From JBCCXL01 sp039191605 (lineage in GTDB: Bacteria; Acidobacteriota; Thermoanaerobaculia; Multivoradales; JAHZIX01): DNA of 64,000 nucleotides. The notes beneath the pieces were generated by a model that ran no database searches, was not told where the DNA came from, and saw nothing but the letters and a program-made list of their open reading frames with translations. This document shows, one piece after another, positions 19,330-27,313 of this stretch; the first letter of the stretch is position 1; each line of letters starts with the position of its first letter. The stretch spans positions 62,001-126,000 of the forward strand of contig JBCCXL010000002.1 in NCBI GenBank assembly GCA_039191605.1, read 5' to 3'. A program made the translations under genes and the position numbers.

Positions 19330-20643
19330 TCAGGCCTCGCCGAGGGAGGCGGTGGTGAGCTCAGCGCGCCGCGCCAGCTCCTCGGCGAAGAGCTCCATCA
19401 GGTCCCGCGCCAACTGATGCTTCGGTCGCCTCGAGAAGCTCACCGATTCTTCCTGCTGCCGGTAGACCACCACTTCGTTGTCGTCGTGGCCGAAACCGAT
19501 GTCCGCGCGGGAAACATCGTTGGCGACGATCATGTGGGCCCCCTTCTTCGCCAACTTCTCGCAGGCGTGCTCGGCAACCTTCTCGGTCTCCGCCGCAAAG
19601 CCCACCCGCAGCGCATCCGGCGCGACCTGAGTCAGGCCTGCCAGGATGTCCGGGTTCTCCGTCAGCTCGAGCTGGGGAATGCCGTATCTCTTCTTCAGCT
19701 TCTCCGGCGCCGCCGCGAGGGGCCGGTAATCCGCGACCGCCGCGGTCATCACCACCAGATCCGCCCGCGGCGCCACTTCATGGAGGGCCGTCTGCATTTC
19801 CAGCGCGCTCTCCACATCGCGGCGCTCCACCCCGCGGGGGGTATCCAGCACCACCGGCCCGGCGACGAGAGTCACCTGAGCCCCCAGCTCCGCCGCGGCC
19901 CCGGCGAGGGCAAAGCCCATCTTGCCGGAGGAGCGATTGCCCAGGAAGCGCACCGGATCCACCGCCTCAAAAGTTGGCCCAGCGCTGATCAGCACTCGGC
20001 GGCCAGCCAGAGGCAGAGGGGCCTCTTGCCCGCCGCCGAATCCGAAGGTGCCACCCTGCCGGGCAGCCTCCTCCACCGTCGTCACCACCTCTTCCGGTGC
20101 CGCCAGGCGCCCCACTCCAAGCTCTCCGGAAGCCAGCGCTCCGACATCCGGACCCGCGAAGAGAGCGCCTCGCTCCTTCAAGCGGGCGACGTTCTCCTTC
20201 ACCGCGGGATGATTCCACATGCGGTGATGCATCGCCGGCGCCACCACCATCGGCCCTTCGAAGGCCAGGGCGGTGGTGGTGAGGAAATCGTCGGCGAGGC
20301 CGCGGGCCAGCTGCCCCAGCAGATTCGCCGTCGTCGGCGCGATGCACAGCACCTGAGCCCAGTCGGCGGCGGTGATATGCAGCTCCTCGCCGGTGTCGGT
20401 GGCGGTGAGATATTCCTGGCGGTACACCCGATGCCCGGAGAGCACCTCGAGGGTGAGGGCTGGCAGAAAGGCCTCGGCGCTGCGGGTCATGGCGCAGCGC
20501 ACCGAATGACCGGCCTTGATCAATTGCCGGGTGATCTCCGCGGCTTTGTACGCGGCGATGCCGCCGGAAACCCCCAGCAGGACGCGCAGGGGCTCGGCAG
20601 ACGAAGCCGACGCCGCGGACTCGTGATCGTGGGAGGTGTTCAT
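19330..20643 (-). CDS. coaBC: Bifunctional phosphopantothenoylcysteine synthetase/decarboxylase
   Basis: This fused enzyme makes 4'-phosphopantetheine for coenzyme A: CoaB joins cysteine to phosphopantothenate and CoaC decarboxylates the product with FMN. The CoaC half begins LLGVSGGIAAYKAAEITRQL and includes APTTANLLGQLA and VAPAMHHRMW. E. coli has PAMN at this last site; His there is, as I recall, common in other phyla. The CoaB half begins GRRVLISAGPTFEAVDPVRF with RSSGKMG, and ends with ANDVSRADIGFGHDDNEV. The ATG at 20643 has GGTGA ten bases upstream; a GTG at 20673 would add ten residues. It follows rpoZ and precedes the UDG gene on the same strand. Confidence 0.95.
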   Translation of the reverse strand: MNTSHDHESAASASSAEPLRVLLGVSGGIAAYKAAEITRQLIKAGHSVRCAMTRSAEAFLPALTLEVLSGHRVYRQEYLTATDTGEELHITAADWAQVLCIAPTTANLLGQLARGLADDFLTTTALAFEGPMVVAPAMHHRMWNHPAVKENVARLKERGALFAGPDVGALASGELGVGRLAAPEEVVTTVEEAARQGGTFGFGGGQEAPLPLAGRRVLISAGPTFEAVDPVRFLGNRSSGKMGFALAGAAAELGAQVTLVAGPVVLDTPRGVERRDVESALEMQTALHEVAPRADLVVMTAAVADYRPLAAAPEKLKKRYGIPQLELTENPDILAGLTQVAPDALRVGFAAETEKVAEHACEKLAKKGAHMIVANDVSRADIGFGHDDNEVVVYRQQEESVSFSRRPKHQLARDLMELFAEELARRAELTTASLGEA

Positions 20644-20669
20644 CAGCAGGTTTTCACCGTGCCCCGCGA

Positions 20670-20689
20670 GCACCGAAAGCGCTCGGTGC
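20670..20689. other. Small hairpin between rpoZ and coaBC
   Basis: GCACCGA (20670-20676) pairs with TCGGTGC (20683-20689) around a six-base loop in the 52-base gap. There is no U tract on either strand, so it is more likely a processing or attenuation element than a terminator. Confidence 0.3.
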
Positions 20690-20695
20690 GGCGGC

Positions 20696-20935
20696 TCAGA
20701 TCAGCGCCGGATCAGGATCGGCGTTGTGGCTCGCCGCGGGCTCCTTATCCGCTCCCGGTCCCAGGGACCAGGGCACCCGATCCCCGTGCATTTCCTCGAT
20801 AGCGATGGCGGTCGCCTTCTTGTCCGACGGGTCGTCAACCTTCGGACGGGCACCCTTCATGATCTGCTCGGCGCGGGCGGAGGCGAGAAGGATGTAGCGG
20901 AATTTGCTATCGACCTGCTGAGGAATGTGGTCCAT
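20696..20935 (-). CDS. rpoZ: RNA polymerase omega subunit
   Basis: A 79-residue protein starting MDHIPQQVDSKFRYILLASARAEQIMKG. SKFRYILLASARAEQ aligns with the conserved omega core and KKATAIAIEEM with its second conserved helix. Omega helps assemble the beta-prime subunit into RNA polymerase. The ATG at 20935 is preferred because GGGAG stands eight bases before it; an ATG at 20950 has no such site. The C-terminal 20 residues are disordered. Position between gmk and coaBC is the order seen in many bacteria. A 229-base gap separates it from gmk, so it may have its own promoter. Confidence 0.9.
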   Translation of the reverse strand: MDHIPQQVDSKFRYILLASARAEQIMKGARPKVDDPSDKKATAIAIEEMHGDRVPWSLGPGADKEPAASHNADPDPALI

Positions 20936-21164
20936 GAATCGGGCTCCCATGGCGGAGGCGGAATGCCGACAGAGCGCTGGGCTCTCGGGCTTTCCCCCTC
21001 TTCTTAGCGGTAATGGCGAGGGCGGAGGGCCCCTCGGCGCATCTCAAAGTCATCTGGTGAGGGCGAATCGGAGAATCGCCCGGGGAGAGGCCTGAAGCTG
21101 GAGGGCTCGGTGCACTAGAAGCCTCGCGGAGACTCCACAACGCTACAACGCGCTTTCAGCGGCG

Positions 21165-21803
21165 TTATTCCGCCACCGGGGGGAAGGTCTGCAGGATGCC
21201 TTCTACGGCGTCGTTCAAGACCTTCCGACGCTGCCGTTTCTCGATCAAGATTGCGCTGAGGGCTTGCACCGAACGCTCGACTTGATCGTTGATAATAACA
21301 TAGTCGTATCGGCAGTAATGCCTGATCTCCGTTGAGGATACGGCGAGTCGGCGGGCGATGTCGGACTCCGCGTCGGAGGCCCGCCCACGCAGTCGCCGCT
21401 CCAGCTCGTCGTAGCTCGGCGGCATCAAAAAGACGCTGTGGGCCTGCGGGCAGCGCTCCATCACCTGCTCCGCCCCCTGGACGTCGATCTCCAGCAGCAC
21501 ATCCACCCCCGCGGCGAGGCTCTCTTCGACCATCTCGCGGGAGGTGCCGTAGTAATGATCGCCGAAGACCTGGGCGTATTCGAGCATCTCCCCCGCCGCC
21601 ACCATCGCCCGGAAGGCCGCCCGATCGATGAAGTGGTAGGCCTCCCCATCGACCTCTCCGGCCCGCGGGGCTCGGGTCGTGTGGCTGATGGACAGGCGCA
21701 GCGAGCCCGGGGCCAGCCAATCGCCCGTCAACAGACGGCGGACGACCGTGGATTTTCCGGTACCGGACGGGGCGGAAAAGATGAAGAGCTGGCCCGAGGT
21801 CAC
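21165..21803 (-). CDS. gmk: Guanylate kinase
   Basis: A 212-residue P-loop kinase that phosphorylates GMP to GDP. The nucleotide-binding loop SAPSGTGKS is at 10-18. The GMP-binding region SHTTRAPRAGEVDGEAYHFI follows, then EYAQVFGDHYYGTS and a VLLEIDVQGA stretch. The length matches bacterial guanylate kinases. The GTG at 21803 is seven bases past the YicC stop, so the two genes are very likely cotranscribed. The GCGTTGT sequence is repeated just after the stop. Confidence 0.96.
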   Translation of the reverse strand: MTSGQLFIFSAPSGTGKSTVVRRLLTGDWLAPGSLRLSISHTTRAPRAGEVDGEAYHFIDRAAFRAMVAAGEMLEYAQVFGDHYYGTSREMVEESLAAGVDVLLEIDVQGAEQVMERCPQAHSVFLMPPSYDELERRLRGRASDAESDIARRLAVSSTEIRHYCRYDYVIINDQVERSVQALSAILIEKRQRRKVLNDAVEGILQTFPPVAE

Positions 21804-21807
21804 CGTC

Positions 21808-22716
21808 TCACTCCAGATTCTGAACCTGCTCTCGAAGCTGCTCGCACAGGCTCTTGGAGTCCAGCACCATGCGGGTCATGGGCGAGTGGCGACACTTCGA
21901 GCCGATGGTATTCAGCTCCCGAAAGATCTCCTGAGTGAGAAAGTCCAGACGCTTGCCGACGCTGCCGGTCTCCGCCATCAATTTCTCGAAGTGATCGAGG
22001 TGGGAGGACAGACGATCCAGCTCTTCGCTGACGTCGGAGCGATCTACCAGCAGCGCGATCTCCTGCTCTAGGCGGCCCGGATCTAGCTCCTCGACCCTCG
22101 CCAAGAGCTCCGCCAGGCGGCGCTCGAGGGCGGTGCGCATCTCCTCCACCGCACGAACCCGCTGCTCTTCCAGCTGACGGATACGCTGCCGCAGGAGCTC
22201 CAACTTCTCGTCCAGCACCGCTTCCAGCTTCTGCCCCTCAGTGCGCCGCGCCTCCACCAGCTGGTTCAGCGCTCGCCCGGCGACGTCCAGCAGCAGAGCA
22301 TGATCCGCGGGGCTCCACTCGCTGCCGCCGGGATCCAGCTCCAGCACCTGGGGTAGACGCAGGAGATCGCCGGCCTGGAGACGGGAGGAAGCCAGCAGGC
22401 CCTCCTGCTCCAGCCCCTCGAGGGCGTGGTGCAGGGTGCGCAGCATCTCGCGGCGAACGACGAGCCGCCCTTCACTGCCGTCCAGCGGGCGAATCTCCAC
22501 CCGCACGTCGACCCGCCCCCTCACCAAGGCCGAGCTGAGCAGCTCCCGCAGAGGGGCCTCGCTGGTCAAGAAAGTCTCTTCCAAGCGCAGCTTGAGATCG
22601 AGGAAGCGGTGATTGACGGAGCGCAGCACCACGCTGATCTCGTAGCTGGCGTTGGCGCCGCGGGCCTGGCCGATACCGGTCATGCTGAGCACGTTGGGAA
22701 GATCTCCGAAAAGCAT
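21808..22716 (-). CDS. yicC: YicC-family endoribonuclease
   Basis: A 302-residue YicC/YloC family protein. Members include E. coli YicC, described as an endoribonuclease affecting small-RNA turnover. The N-terminus SMTGIGQARGANASYEI and SVNHRFLDLKLRL, and the C-terminus GSVGKRLDFLTQEIFRELNT and MTRMVLDSK, are the conserved family blocks. The middle is a long coiled coil (about 170-230). The ATG at 22716 gives 11 residues before MTG; an ATG at 22683 would begin at MTG itself, and the family norm lies between. The position immediately before gmk is conserved in many bacteria. Confidence 0.93.
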   Translation of the reverse strand: MLFGDLPNVLSMTGIGQARGANASYEISVVLRSVNHRFLDLKLRLEETFLTSEAPLRELLSSALVRGRVDVRVEIRPLDGSEGRLVVRREMLRTLHHALEGLEQEGLLASSRLQAGDLLRLPQVLELDPGGSEWSPADHALLLDVAGRALNQLVEARRTEGQKLEAVLDEKLELLRQRIRQLEEQRVRAVEEMRTALERRLAELLARVEELDPGRLEQEIALLVDRSDVSEELDRLSSHLDHFEKLMAETGSVGKRLDFLTQEIFRELNTIGSKCRHSPMTRMVLDSKSLCEQLREQVQNLE

Positions 22717-22778
22717 CGACGTCGAGCTTCCAGCAGCTGACGCCGAATCAAGAAAAAGTTATAGCAGGGGGCTAGAGG

Positions 22779-22822
22779 GGAAGCACATCGGAAGGAAGCA
22801 CGTGGAAAGGAAGCCTGTGGAG
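22779..22822 (-). repeat. Three-copy 15-base tandem repeat between msbA and yicC
   Basis: Units GGAAGCACATCGGAA (22779), GGAAGCACGTGGAAA (22794) and GGAAGCCTGTGGAG (22809) follow each other with period 15. They lie between the stop of the flippase at 22863 and the start of yicC at 22716. Confidence 0.7.
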
Positions 22823-22862
22823 TTTCAGGGGTGAAGCTCAAGGCCGAAGGCGCTCTCGAGCT

Positions 22863-24824
22863 TCATGAGCTGAATTGTAAGTCGTGAAGCCGCTTGTAGG
22901 TGCCGCCAAGGGCAAGAAGCTCGCGATGCGTGCCCTGCTCCACCACGCGGCCGGCCTCCAGCACCGCGATGTGATCCGCGTTCACCACCGTCGAGAGACG
23001 GTGGGCGATCACCAAGGTGGTGCGATCCCGAGTGAGGTTGCGCAGGGCTTTTTGTACCAGGGCTTCCGACTCCGTGTCGAGATGCGAGGTGGCTTCGTCG
23101 AGAATTAGGATCGGCGCGTCCTTCAACAGGGCGCGGGCGATGGCCAGACGCTGCCGCTGACCGCCGGAGAGGCGCAGCCCCCCCTCGCCGATGAAGGTAT
23201 CGTATCCCTCGGGCATCTCGGCGATGAATTCGTCGGCATAAGCCGCCGCGGCGGCGCGGCGAACGTCCTCCAGAGGGAGTTCCTCGCGGCCGTAGGCGAT
23301 GTTGTTGCGCACCGTATCGTCGAAGAGCACGGTGTCCTGGGTGACGATCCCGATCAGCTTGCGCAGCGCCGCCAGAGGCATGGTGCGAATATCGATGCCG
23401 TCGATTCGTACCGCTCCCTCGGTGGGGTCGAAGAAGCGCGGCAAGAGGTTCACCAGGGTCGACTTGCCGGCTCCCGAGGGGCCCACCAGGGCTACCATGC
23501 GGTCCCTGGGGATCTCCAGCTTGACGCCGTTGAGCACGGTCTTCTCGACCGGCTTCTCCGCTGGCTTGCCCTCGCCTGGCTTCCCGTTCCCCTCCGCAAC
23601 CTCGCCTCGATCGCCGTAGCTGAAGGTGATGTCGTCGAAGCTCACCCCCTGCTCCAGCTGCTCTACCACCGGCCCGTCCGGCTGATCCTCGATCTCGTTG
23701 GGGATCTCCAGCAGATCGGCGACCCGATGGGCCGCCGCCAGGGCCTCCTGAAGGTTGAGGTTGGCCTTGTTGAGCTTGCGGATGGGATCGTAGAGCAGCA
23801 GCAGGGTGGTAAGGAATTGCACGAAGACCGCCACCGACAGCCCGCCCTCTCGGATGCTCAGACCGGCGTAGATCAAGAGGGCCGCGGAGAGCACCGAGGC
23901 GAGGGTCTCGATCACCGGGCTCGAAAGGTTGGCCAATACCTGGGCCCGGAGGTTGACCTTGAGGTGGCGACGGGTGGCCGCGTAGAAGCGCCGGTACTCG
24001 AAGTCTTCCATGCCGAAGGCCTTCACCACCCGGTGGCCGCGGATACCTTCGGAGAGCAGCTGGGCGAGGTCCGCCATGCGCTCCTGGCTGCGATGACTGG
24101 TGCCGCGAATGCCCTTACCGAAGCGCACGATGGGATAGAGCACCACCGGCATGCCCACCAGGCAGGCGAGGGCCAGCTCGAGGTGAATGGACAGCAGCAT
24201 CGCCAGCATCGCCAGCAGGGTGACGCTCTGCTGCGCGATATCCAGCAGCCGATTGGATACCGCCACCTGCATCAGGGTGACGTCATTCACTACCCGGCTC
24301 ACCAGGCTGCCCGAGGGATGCTGGGCGTGGAAGCGGCTGGACTGCTCCAGCAGGCGGCGGTAGAGATCGTTGCGGATGTCCGTCGTCACCCCAAAGCCGA
24401 TGCGCTGGAAGCTATATCCGCTGATGAACGCGGCGACGCTGCGGAAGAGGTAGACCGCCACGAAGAGCAGCGGGGTGAAGTAGACCACCTGGTCTGCGTC
24501 GACGTTGAAGCTCGCCTTCAGGGCCTCGTAGCCGCGATCGAAGAGCGCGGCGAGGTTGACCTTCTCCTTGATCTTCTGCACCCAGGGGGGCCAGCTCGAG
24601 GCCTCGTCTTCCCCCTCGTCCCCGGAGCCCAGCATGCTGAGACCGGCGGGCTGCTCGTCTCCCGCCAGCAGCACCTCGCTGAAGATCGGCTCGATGAGGG
24701 AGATCATCGCCGCCGTCAGCGAAGCGAAGGTGAGCACCGCCACCAACGCGATGGCAATCCACGGTACGTAGCGGCGCAGGTAGCCGCGGAAGAAGTGCAC
24801 CAACCTGAGATCGGAGGTCTTCAT
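22863..24824 (-). CDS. msbA: Lipid A flippase, MsbA-type ABC exporter
   Basis: A 653-residue half-transporter with six membrane helices then an ATPase. Walker A GPSGAGKS is at 448-455, the signature LSGGQ at 552-556, Walker B ILILDE at 572-577 and the switch His at 608. MsbA flips lipid A-core across the inner membrane. The assignment rests on fold plus position: its start overlaps the stop of lpxB by four bases. Two oddities are an acidic periplasmic loop after TM1 (residues 52-105, with DEGEDEASS) and a Lys/Glu/Pro-rich insertion (408-428) in the ATPase just after FSYGDRG. It could instead be a multidrug exporter of the same subfamily. Confidence 0.88.
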   Translation of the reverse strand: MKTSDLRLVHFFRGYLRRYVPWIAIALVAVLTFASLTAAMISLIEPIFSEVLLAGDEQPAGLSMLGSGDEGEDEASSWPPWVQKIKEKVNLAALFDRGYEALKASFNVDADQVVYFTPLLFVAVYLFRSVAAFISGYSFQRIGFGVTTDIRNDLYRRLLEQSSRFHAQHPSGSLVSRVVNDVTLMQVAVSNRLLDIAQQSVTLLAMLAMLLSIHLELALACLVGMPVVLYPIVRFGKGIRGTSHRSQERMADLAQLLSEGIRGHRVVKAFGMEDFEYRRFYAATRRHLKVNLRAQVLANLSSPVIETLASVLSAALLIYAGLSIREGGLSVAVFVQFLTTLLLLYDPIRKLNKANLNLQEALAAAHRVADLLEIPNEIEDQPDGPVVEQLEQGVSFDDITFSYGDRGEVAEGNGKPGEGKPAEKPVEKTVLNGVKLEIPRDRMVALVGPSGAGKSTLVNLLPRFFDPTEGAVRIDGIDIRTMPLAALRKLIGIVTQDTVLFDDTVRNNIAYGREELPLEDVRRAAAAAYADEFIAEMPEGYDTFIGEGGLRLSGGQRQRLAIARALLKDAPILILDEATSHLDTESEALVQKALRNLTRDRTTLVIAHRLSTVVNADHIAVLEAGRVVEQGTHRELLALGGTYKRLHDLQFSS

Positions 24825-25996
24825 CCCGGCACCTTCTCTGGACTCTCCGGCCGCAGCACCGCCGCCACCGCCTGCGCCGCCCGCCGGCTTGCTCCTCGCT
24901 CGCCGAGGCGCGGCCTCAGCTCCGCCAAAGCCTGACGCTGGGAGTCACGGTAAGAAGAGTCCGTAAGCAGCCGTCGGGCCTCCTCCGCCAGCCGACCGGG
25001 GGTCATGTCGCCCTGGATGAGCTCCTTCGCCGCCTCCCGCTCCAGCACCAGATTCACCAGGCTGACGTAGGGCACCTTGACCAGCCACTTAGCCAACCAA
25101 TAGGTCCACGCGGCGAGGCGGTATCCCACCACCAGCGGCGTCCTCAACAGGCCGACCTCGAGATTCGAGGTGCCGGACTTGCACAGCGCCACGTGACTGC
25201 TGGCGAGAGTCTGGAAGCGATCGGTGGAGATGATCTCCGGCCGCGGGACGTCCTCCGGCAGAGCGTCCAGGGCGGCGGCCAGCTCTTCCTCGGGAATCGT
25301 TGCCGCCCGTACCAGCACCGCCCGCACCGAGGAGCCGGTGGGCAGCCGTTGGCGCAGCTCCCCCACCGCCGCCAGCAGAATCGGCAGCATGCGGGCGATC
25401 TCCGCTCGGCGGGATCCCGGCAATAACGCCACCTGAAAGGCTTCCTCCGGCGTCGGAGCGACGCCGTGATCCCACACTTGGGGAATCTCCGGCACCTCGT
25501 CCACCAAGGGGTGCCCGACATGGGTCACCTCCACCCCGTGGCCGCGATAGAAATCCACTTCGAAAGGAAAGAACACCAGCATGTGGTCCACCACCCTCTC
25601 GATCTTCTTCACCCGACCCCGGCGCCAGGCCCAGATCTGGGGGCTGACGTAATACACCACCGGAATGCCCAGCTCGCGCAGATGCTCGGCGATGCGCAGG
25701 TTGAACTCCGGCATGTCGATCAGCACCGCCGCCGCCGGGCGCCGCTGCCGGGCTTCCTCCAGCAGGCGGTCCCGCACCCGGCGAGCACGCCCCAGCACCC
25801 GCAGCACCTCGACGATACCCACCACGGCGATATCCTCGTCGGACACCACCTCCAGCCCCGCCTTTCGCAGCTCTTCTCCTCCGAGGCCAAAAGCCTGCTG
25901 ACTCGGCAGGATCTTCTTCAGCTCGGTCAGCAGACGGGCCCCGTGGAGATCTGCGGAGGCCTCCCCGGCCACCATTAGCAAGGGGCGATCTTCCAT
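24821..25996 (-). CDS. lpxB: Lipid-A-disaccharide synthase
   Basis: A 391-residue GT19 enzyme that joins lipid X and UDP-diacylglucosamine to form the lipid A disaccharide at the inner membrane. The start MVAGEASADLHGA, the block IDMPEFNLRIA, YYVSPQIWAWRRGRVKKI and the C-terminal CKSGTSNLEVGLLRTPLVVGYR are family hallmarks. LALLPGSRRAEI is seen as VALLPGSRRAEI. The gene shows that the cell makes lipopolysaccharide. The ATG at 25996 is clear and the stop overlaps msbA. No other lpx gene is in the window. Confidence 0.96.
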   Translation of the reverse strand: MEDRPLLMVAGEASADLHGARLLTELKKILPSQQAFGLGGEELRKAGLEVVSDEDIAVVGIVEVLRVLGRARRVRDRLLEEARQRRPAAAVLIDMPEFNLRIAEHLRELGIPVVYYVSPQIWAWRRGRVKKIERVVDHMLVFFPFEVDFYRGHGVEVTHVGHPLVDEVPEIPQVWDHGVAPTPEEAFQVALLPGSRRAEIARMLPILLAAVGELRQRLPTGSSVRAVLVRAATIPEEELAAALDALPEDVPRPEIISTDRFQTLASSHVALCKSGTSNLEVGLLRTPLVVGYRLAAWTYWLAKWLVKVPYVSLVNLVLEREAAKELIQGDMTPGRLAEEARRLLTDSSYRDSQRQALAELRPRLGERGASRRAAQAVAAVLRPESPEKVPG

Positions 25997-26016
25997 CGCG
26001 GGGTTCGTCGGCGCTC

Positions 26017-26211
26017 TCAGGGCGAGCCCGGCGGGCCCGACGGAATGGCGTACATGATCCAGGCCAGCACCAAGCCTCCTAACACCAGGCCAAGAAAAAC
26101 CTGGAGGAAGACTCGAAGCTGCTGCTTCAGATCCCGCTGGGAAAGGACGGAGAAGAACACGCCCAACCCGAAGGCGAAGAGAAGCATGAGAAGAAAGTGG
26201 CTGATGGGCAT
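26017..26211 (-). CDS. Small two-helix membrane protein
   Basis: A 64-residue protein with two hydrophobic segments, FLLMLLFAFGLGVFFSVL (6-23) and VFLGLVLGGLVLAWIMYAI (39-57), joined by a basic loop (SQRDLKQQLR). It lies 20 bases upstream of lpxB on the same strand and about 90 bases after the previous gene, which fits cotranscription. I recognise no family. The clear amphipathic pattern and natural codon use suggest it is real. Confidence 0.6.
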   Translation of the reverse strand: MPISHFLLMLLFAFGLGVFFSVLSQRDLKQQLRVFLQVFLGLVLGGLVLAWIMYAIPSGPPGSP

Positions 26212-26251
26212 GGAATCGACAGTTCTCGCAGACTAGCGGCGGTTTGCGGTG

Positions 26252-26315
26252 CTAAGGCTTTCCAACAAAGAGCCGATCAGGGCTTCCGGCCAAGGGTCCG
26301 TTAGGGCTTGCGGCC
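26252..26315 (-). repeat. Three-copy decaying repeat over a stop codon, period 24-25
   Basis: TTAGGGCTTGCGGCC (26301-26315, containing the gene's stop) is followed by TCAGGGCTTCCGGCC (26277-26291) and CTAAGGCTTTCC (26252-26263). On the minus strand each copy still has a stop triplet (TAA, TGA, TAG) and similarity falls with distance from the gene. Confidence 0.75.
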
Positions 26316-26849
26316 GAGGGCGATATCTCGGGCATCGAGCATCAGCAGCCAGTTCATCAATCCCGCAGACAGCAGGAAGGCGCTGCCGTATTCGTAGCCG
26401 GGAGCCAGAATGCGCCCCTCGTAGCCGAGGACGAAGTGAAGAACACCATAGGCGATGCCGCTTCCCATGGAAGCCAGGGTCGCGCCGATGCGGAGGCCGG
26501 ACTCGAAGCTCCAGACCAGCTCTCCTTCGAGGTCGACGCCGAGCAGCACAAAGCTCACCACCACGGCGAAGAAAATAAGACCTCGGGACTTGCGCTGGAG
26601 GTAGAAATGCCCCGCTCCCGGCACCAGCCAGGCACAGAGCACCGCCAGCCAGGGATTGCCAACGGCTTCTAGCTCGAGGCTCTCGGCGTCAGCTAACTCC
26701 TGGCCATCCCCGCCGTTGGTGGCGGTTGCCGACTGTACGTCATCCTTAGCGGACTTTCCCTCGGCGGAGGCGGAGCTTCGACTACGGGAGCTGCGAGAAC
26801 TCTTGGATTTTGCGGCGCGCACCATGATCGAAAGCGATGGAGGGATCAA
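26301..26849 (-). CDS. DUF6677-like membrane protein
   Basis: A membrane protein whose core begins NPWLAVLCAWLVPGAGHFYLQRKSR, the opening seen in a family of small bacterial membrane proteins (DUF6677, from memory). About four hydrophobic segments follow. The first 60 residues are a Ser/Lys/Ala disordered tail. A TTG at 26849 overlaps the stop of the HU-like gene and has GAGG four bases upstream; an ATG at 26825 (MVRAAKSK) lacks a ribosome site. I give the longer form but either is possible. Function is unknown. It sits between the HU gene and the lipid A genes on one strand. Confidence 0.7.
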   Translation of the reverse strand: MIPPSLSIMVRAAKSKSSRSSRSRSSASAEGKSAKDDVQSATATNGGDGQELADAESLELEAVGNPWLAVLCAWLVPGAGHFYLQRKSRGLIFFAVVVSFVLLGVDLEGELVWSFESGLRIGATLASMGSGIAYGVLHFVLGYEGRILAPGYEYGSAFLLSAGLMNWLLMLDARDIALGRKP

Positions 26850-27145
26850 CGATCCTCGTTGAGCATCTCCCGTAATTCCTTACCCGGCTTGAAGTAAGGG
26901 ATCTTTTTCGGCGGCACCTCGACCTTCTCTCCGGTCTTGGGGTTCCTGCCGATGCGCGCTCCTCGCTGCCGGATACGGAAAGAACCGAATCCCCGCAGCT
27001 CGATCTTCTCCCCATCCCGCAGAGAGTCGACGATGCTGTCGAATACCGTATTGACGATGATTTCCGCGTGCTTCTTGGTCAGCTGGGTGGAGCGAGCCAC
27101 CTCATCGACCAGCTCGGCCTTGGTCATACCGCGATTCGACGACAT
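26846..27145 (-). CDS. HU/IHF-family DNA-binding protein
   Basis: A 99-residue nucleoid protein of the HU/IHF family that bends DNA. MTKAELVDEVA, the helix-rich N-half, GFGSFRIRQRGARIGRNPKTGE and the arm ending PYFKPGKELREML are diagnostic; RNPKTGE carries the DNA-intercalating proline. The ATG at 27145 is chosen because GGAGG lies eight bases upstream and family members begin there; an upstream in-frame start would add a basic tail. The gene comes after rpsA, the order seen for ihfB in proteobacteria, so it could be an IHF-beta-like subunit; no alpha partner is in the window. Confidence 0.92.
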   Translation of the reverse strand: MSSNRGMTKAELVDEVARSTQLTKKHAEIIVNTVFDSIVDSLRDGEKIELRGFGSFRIRQRGARIGRNPKTGEKVEVPPKKIPYFKPGKELREMLNEDR

Positions 27146-27253
27146 CCTCTTCCTCCGTCGGGCTAGGCCGCCGCTCCCCGTTCCGCCCACGAAAGCTGAC
27201 GAAATCGGAAACCGATCGGCGGCACTGGGTGCTGCATGGAGATGAAATCTAAG

Positions 27254-27296
27254 GAAACGAACGAGAGCCCCGGCGATACTGCAGCTCGCCGGGGCT
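27254..27296 (-). terminator. Hairpin terminator after rpsA
   Basis: AGCCCCGGCGA (27266-27276) pairs perfectly with TCGCCGGGGCT (27286-27296) around a nine-base loop, 18 bases past the rpsA stop. The following minus-strand bases CTCGTTCGTTTCC are only moderately U-rich, so some read-through into the HU gene is possible. Confidence 0.7.
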
Positions 27297-27313
27297 TCTC
27301 TATCAGCGCGAGG

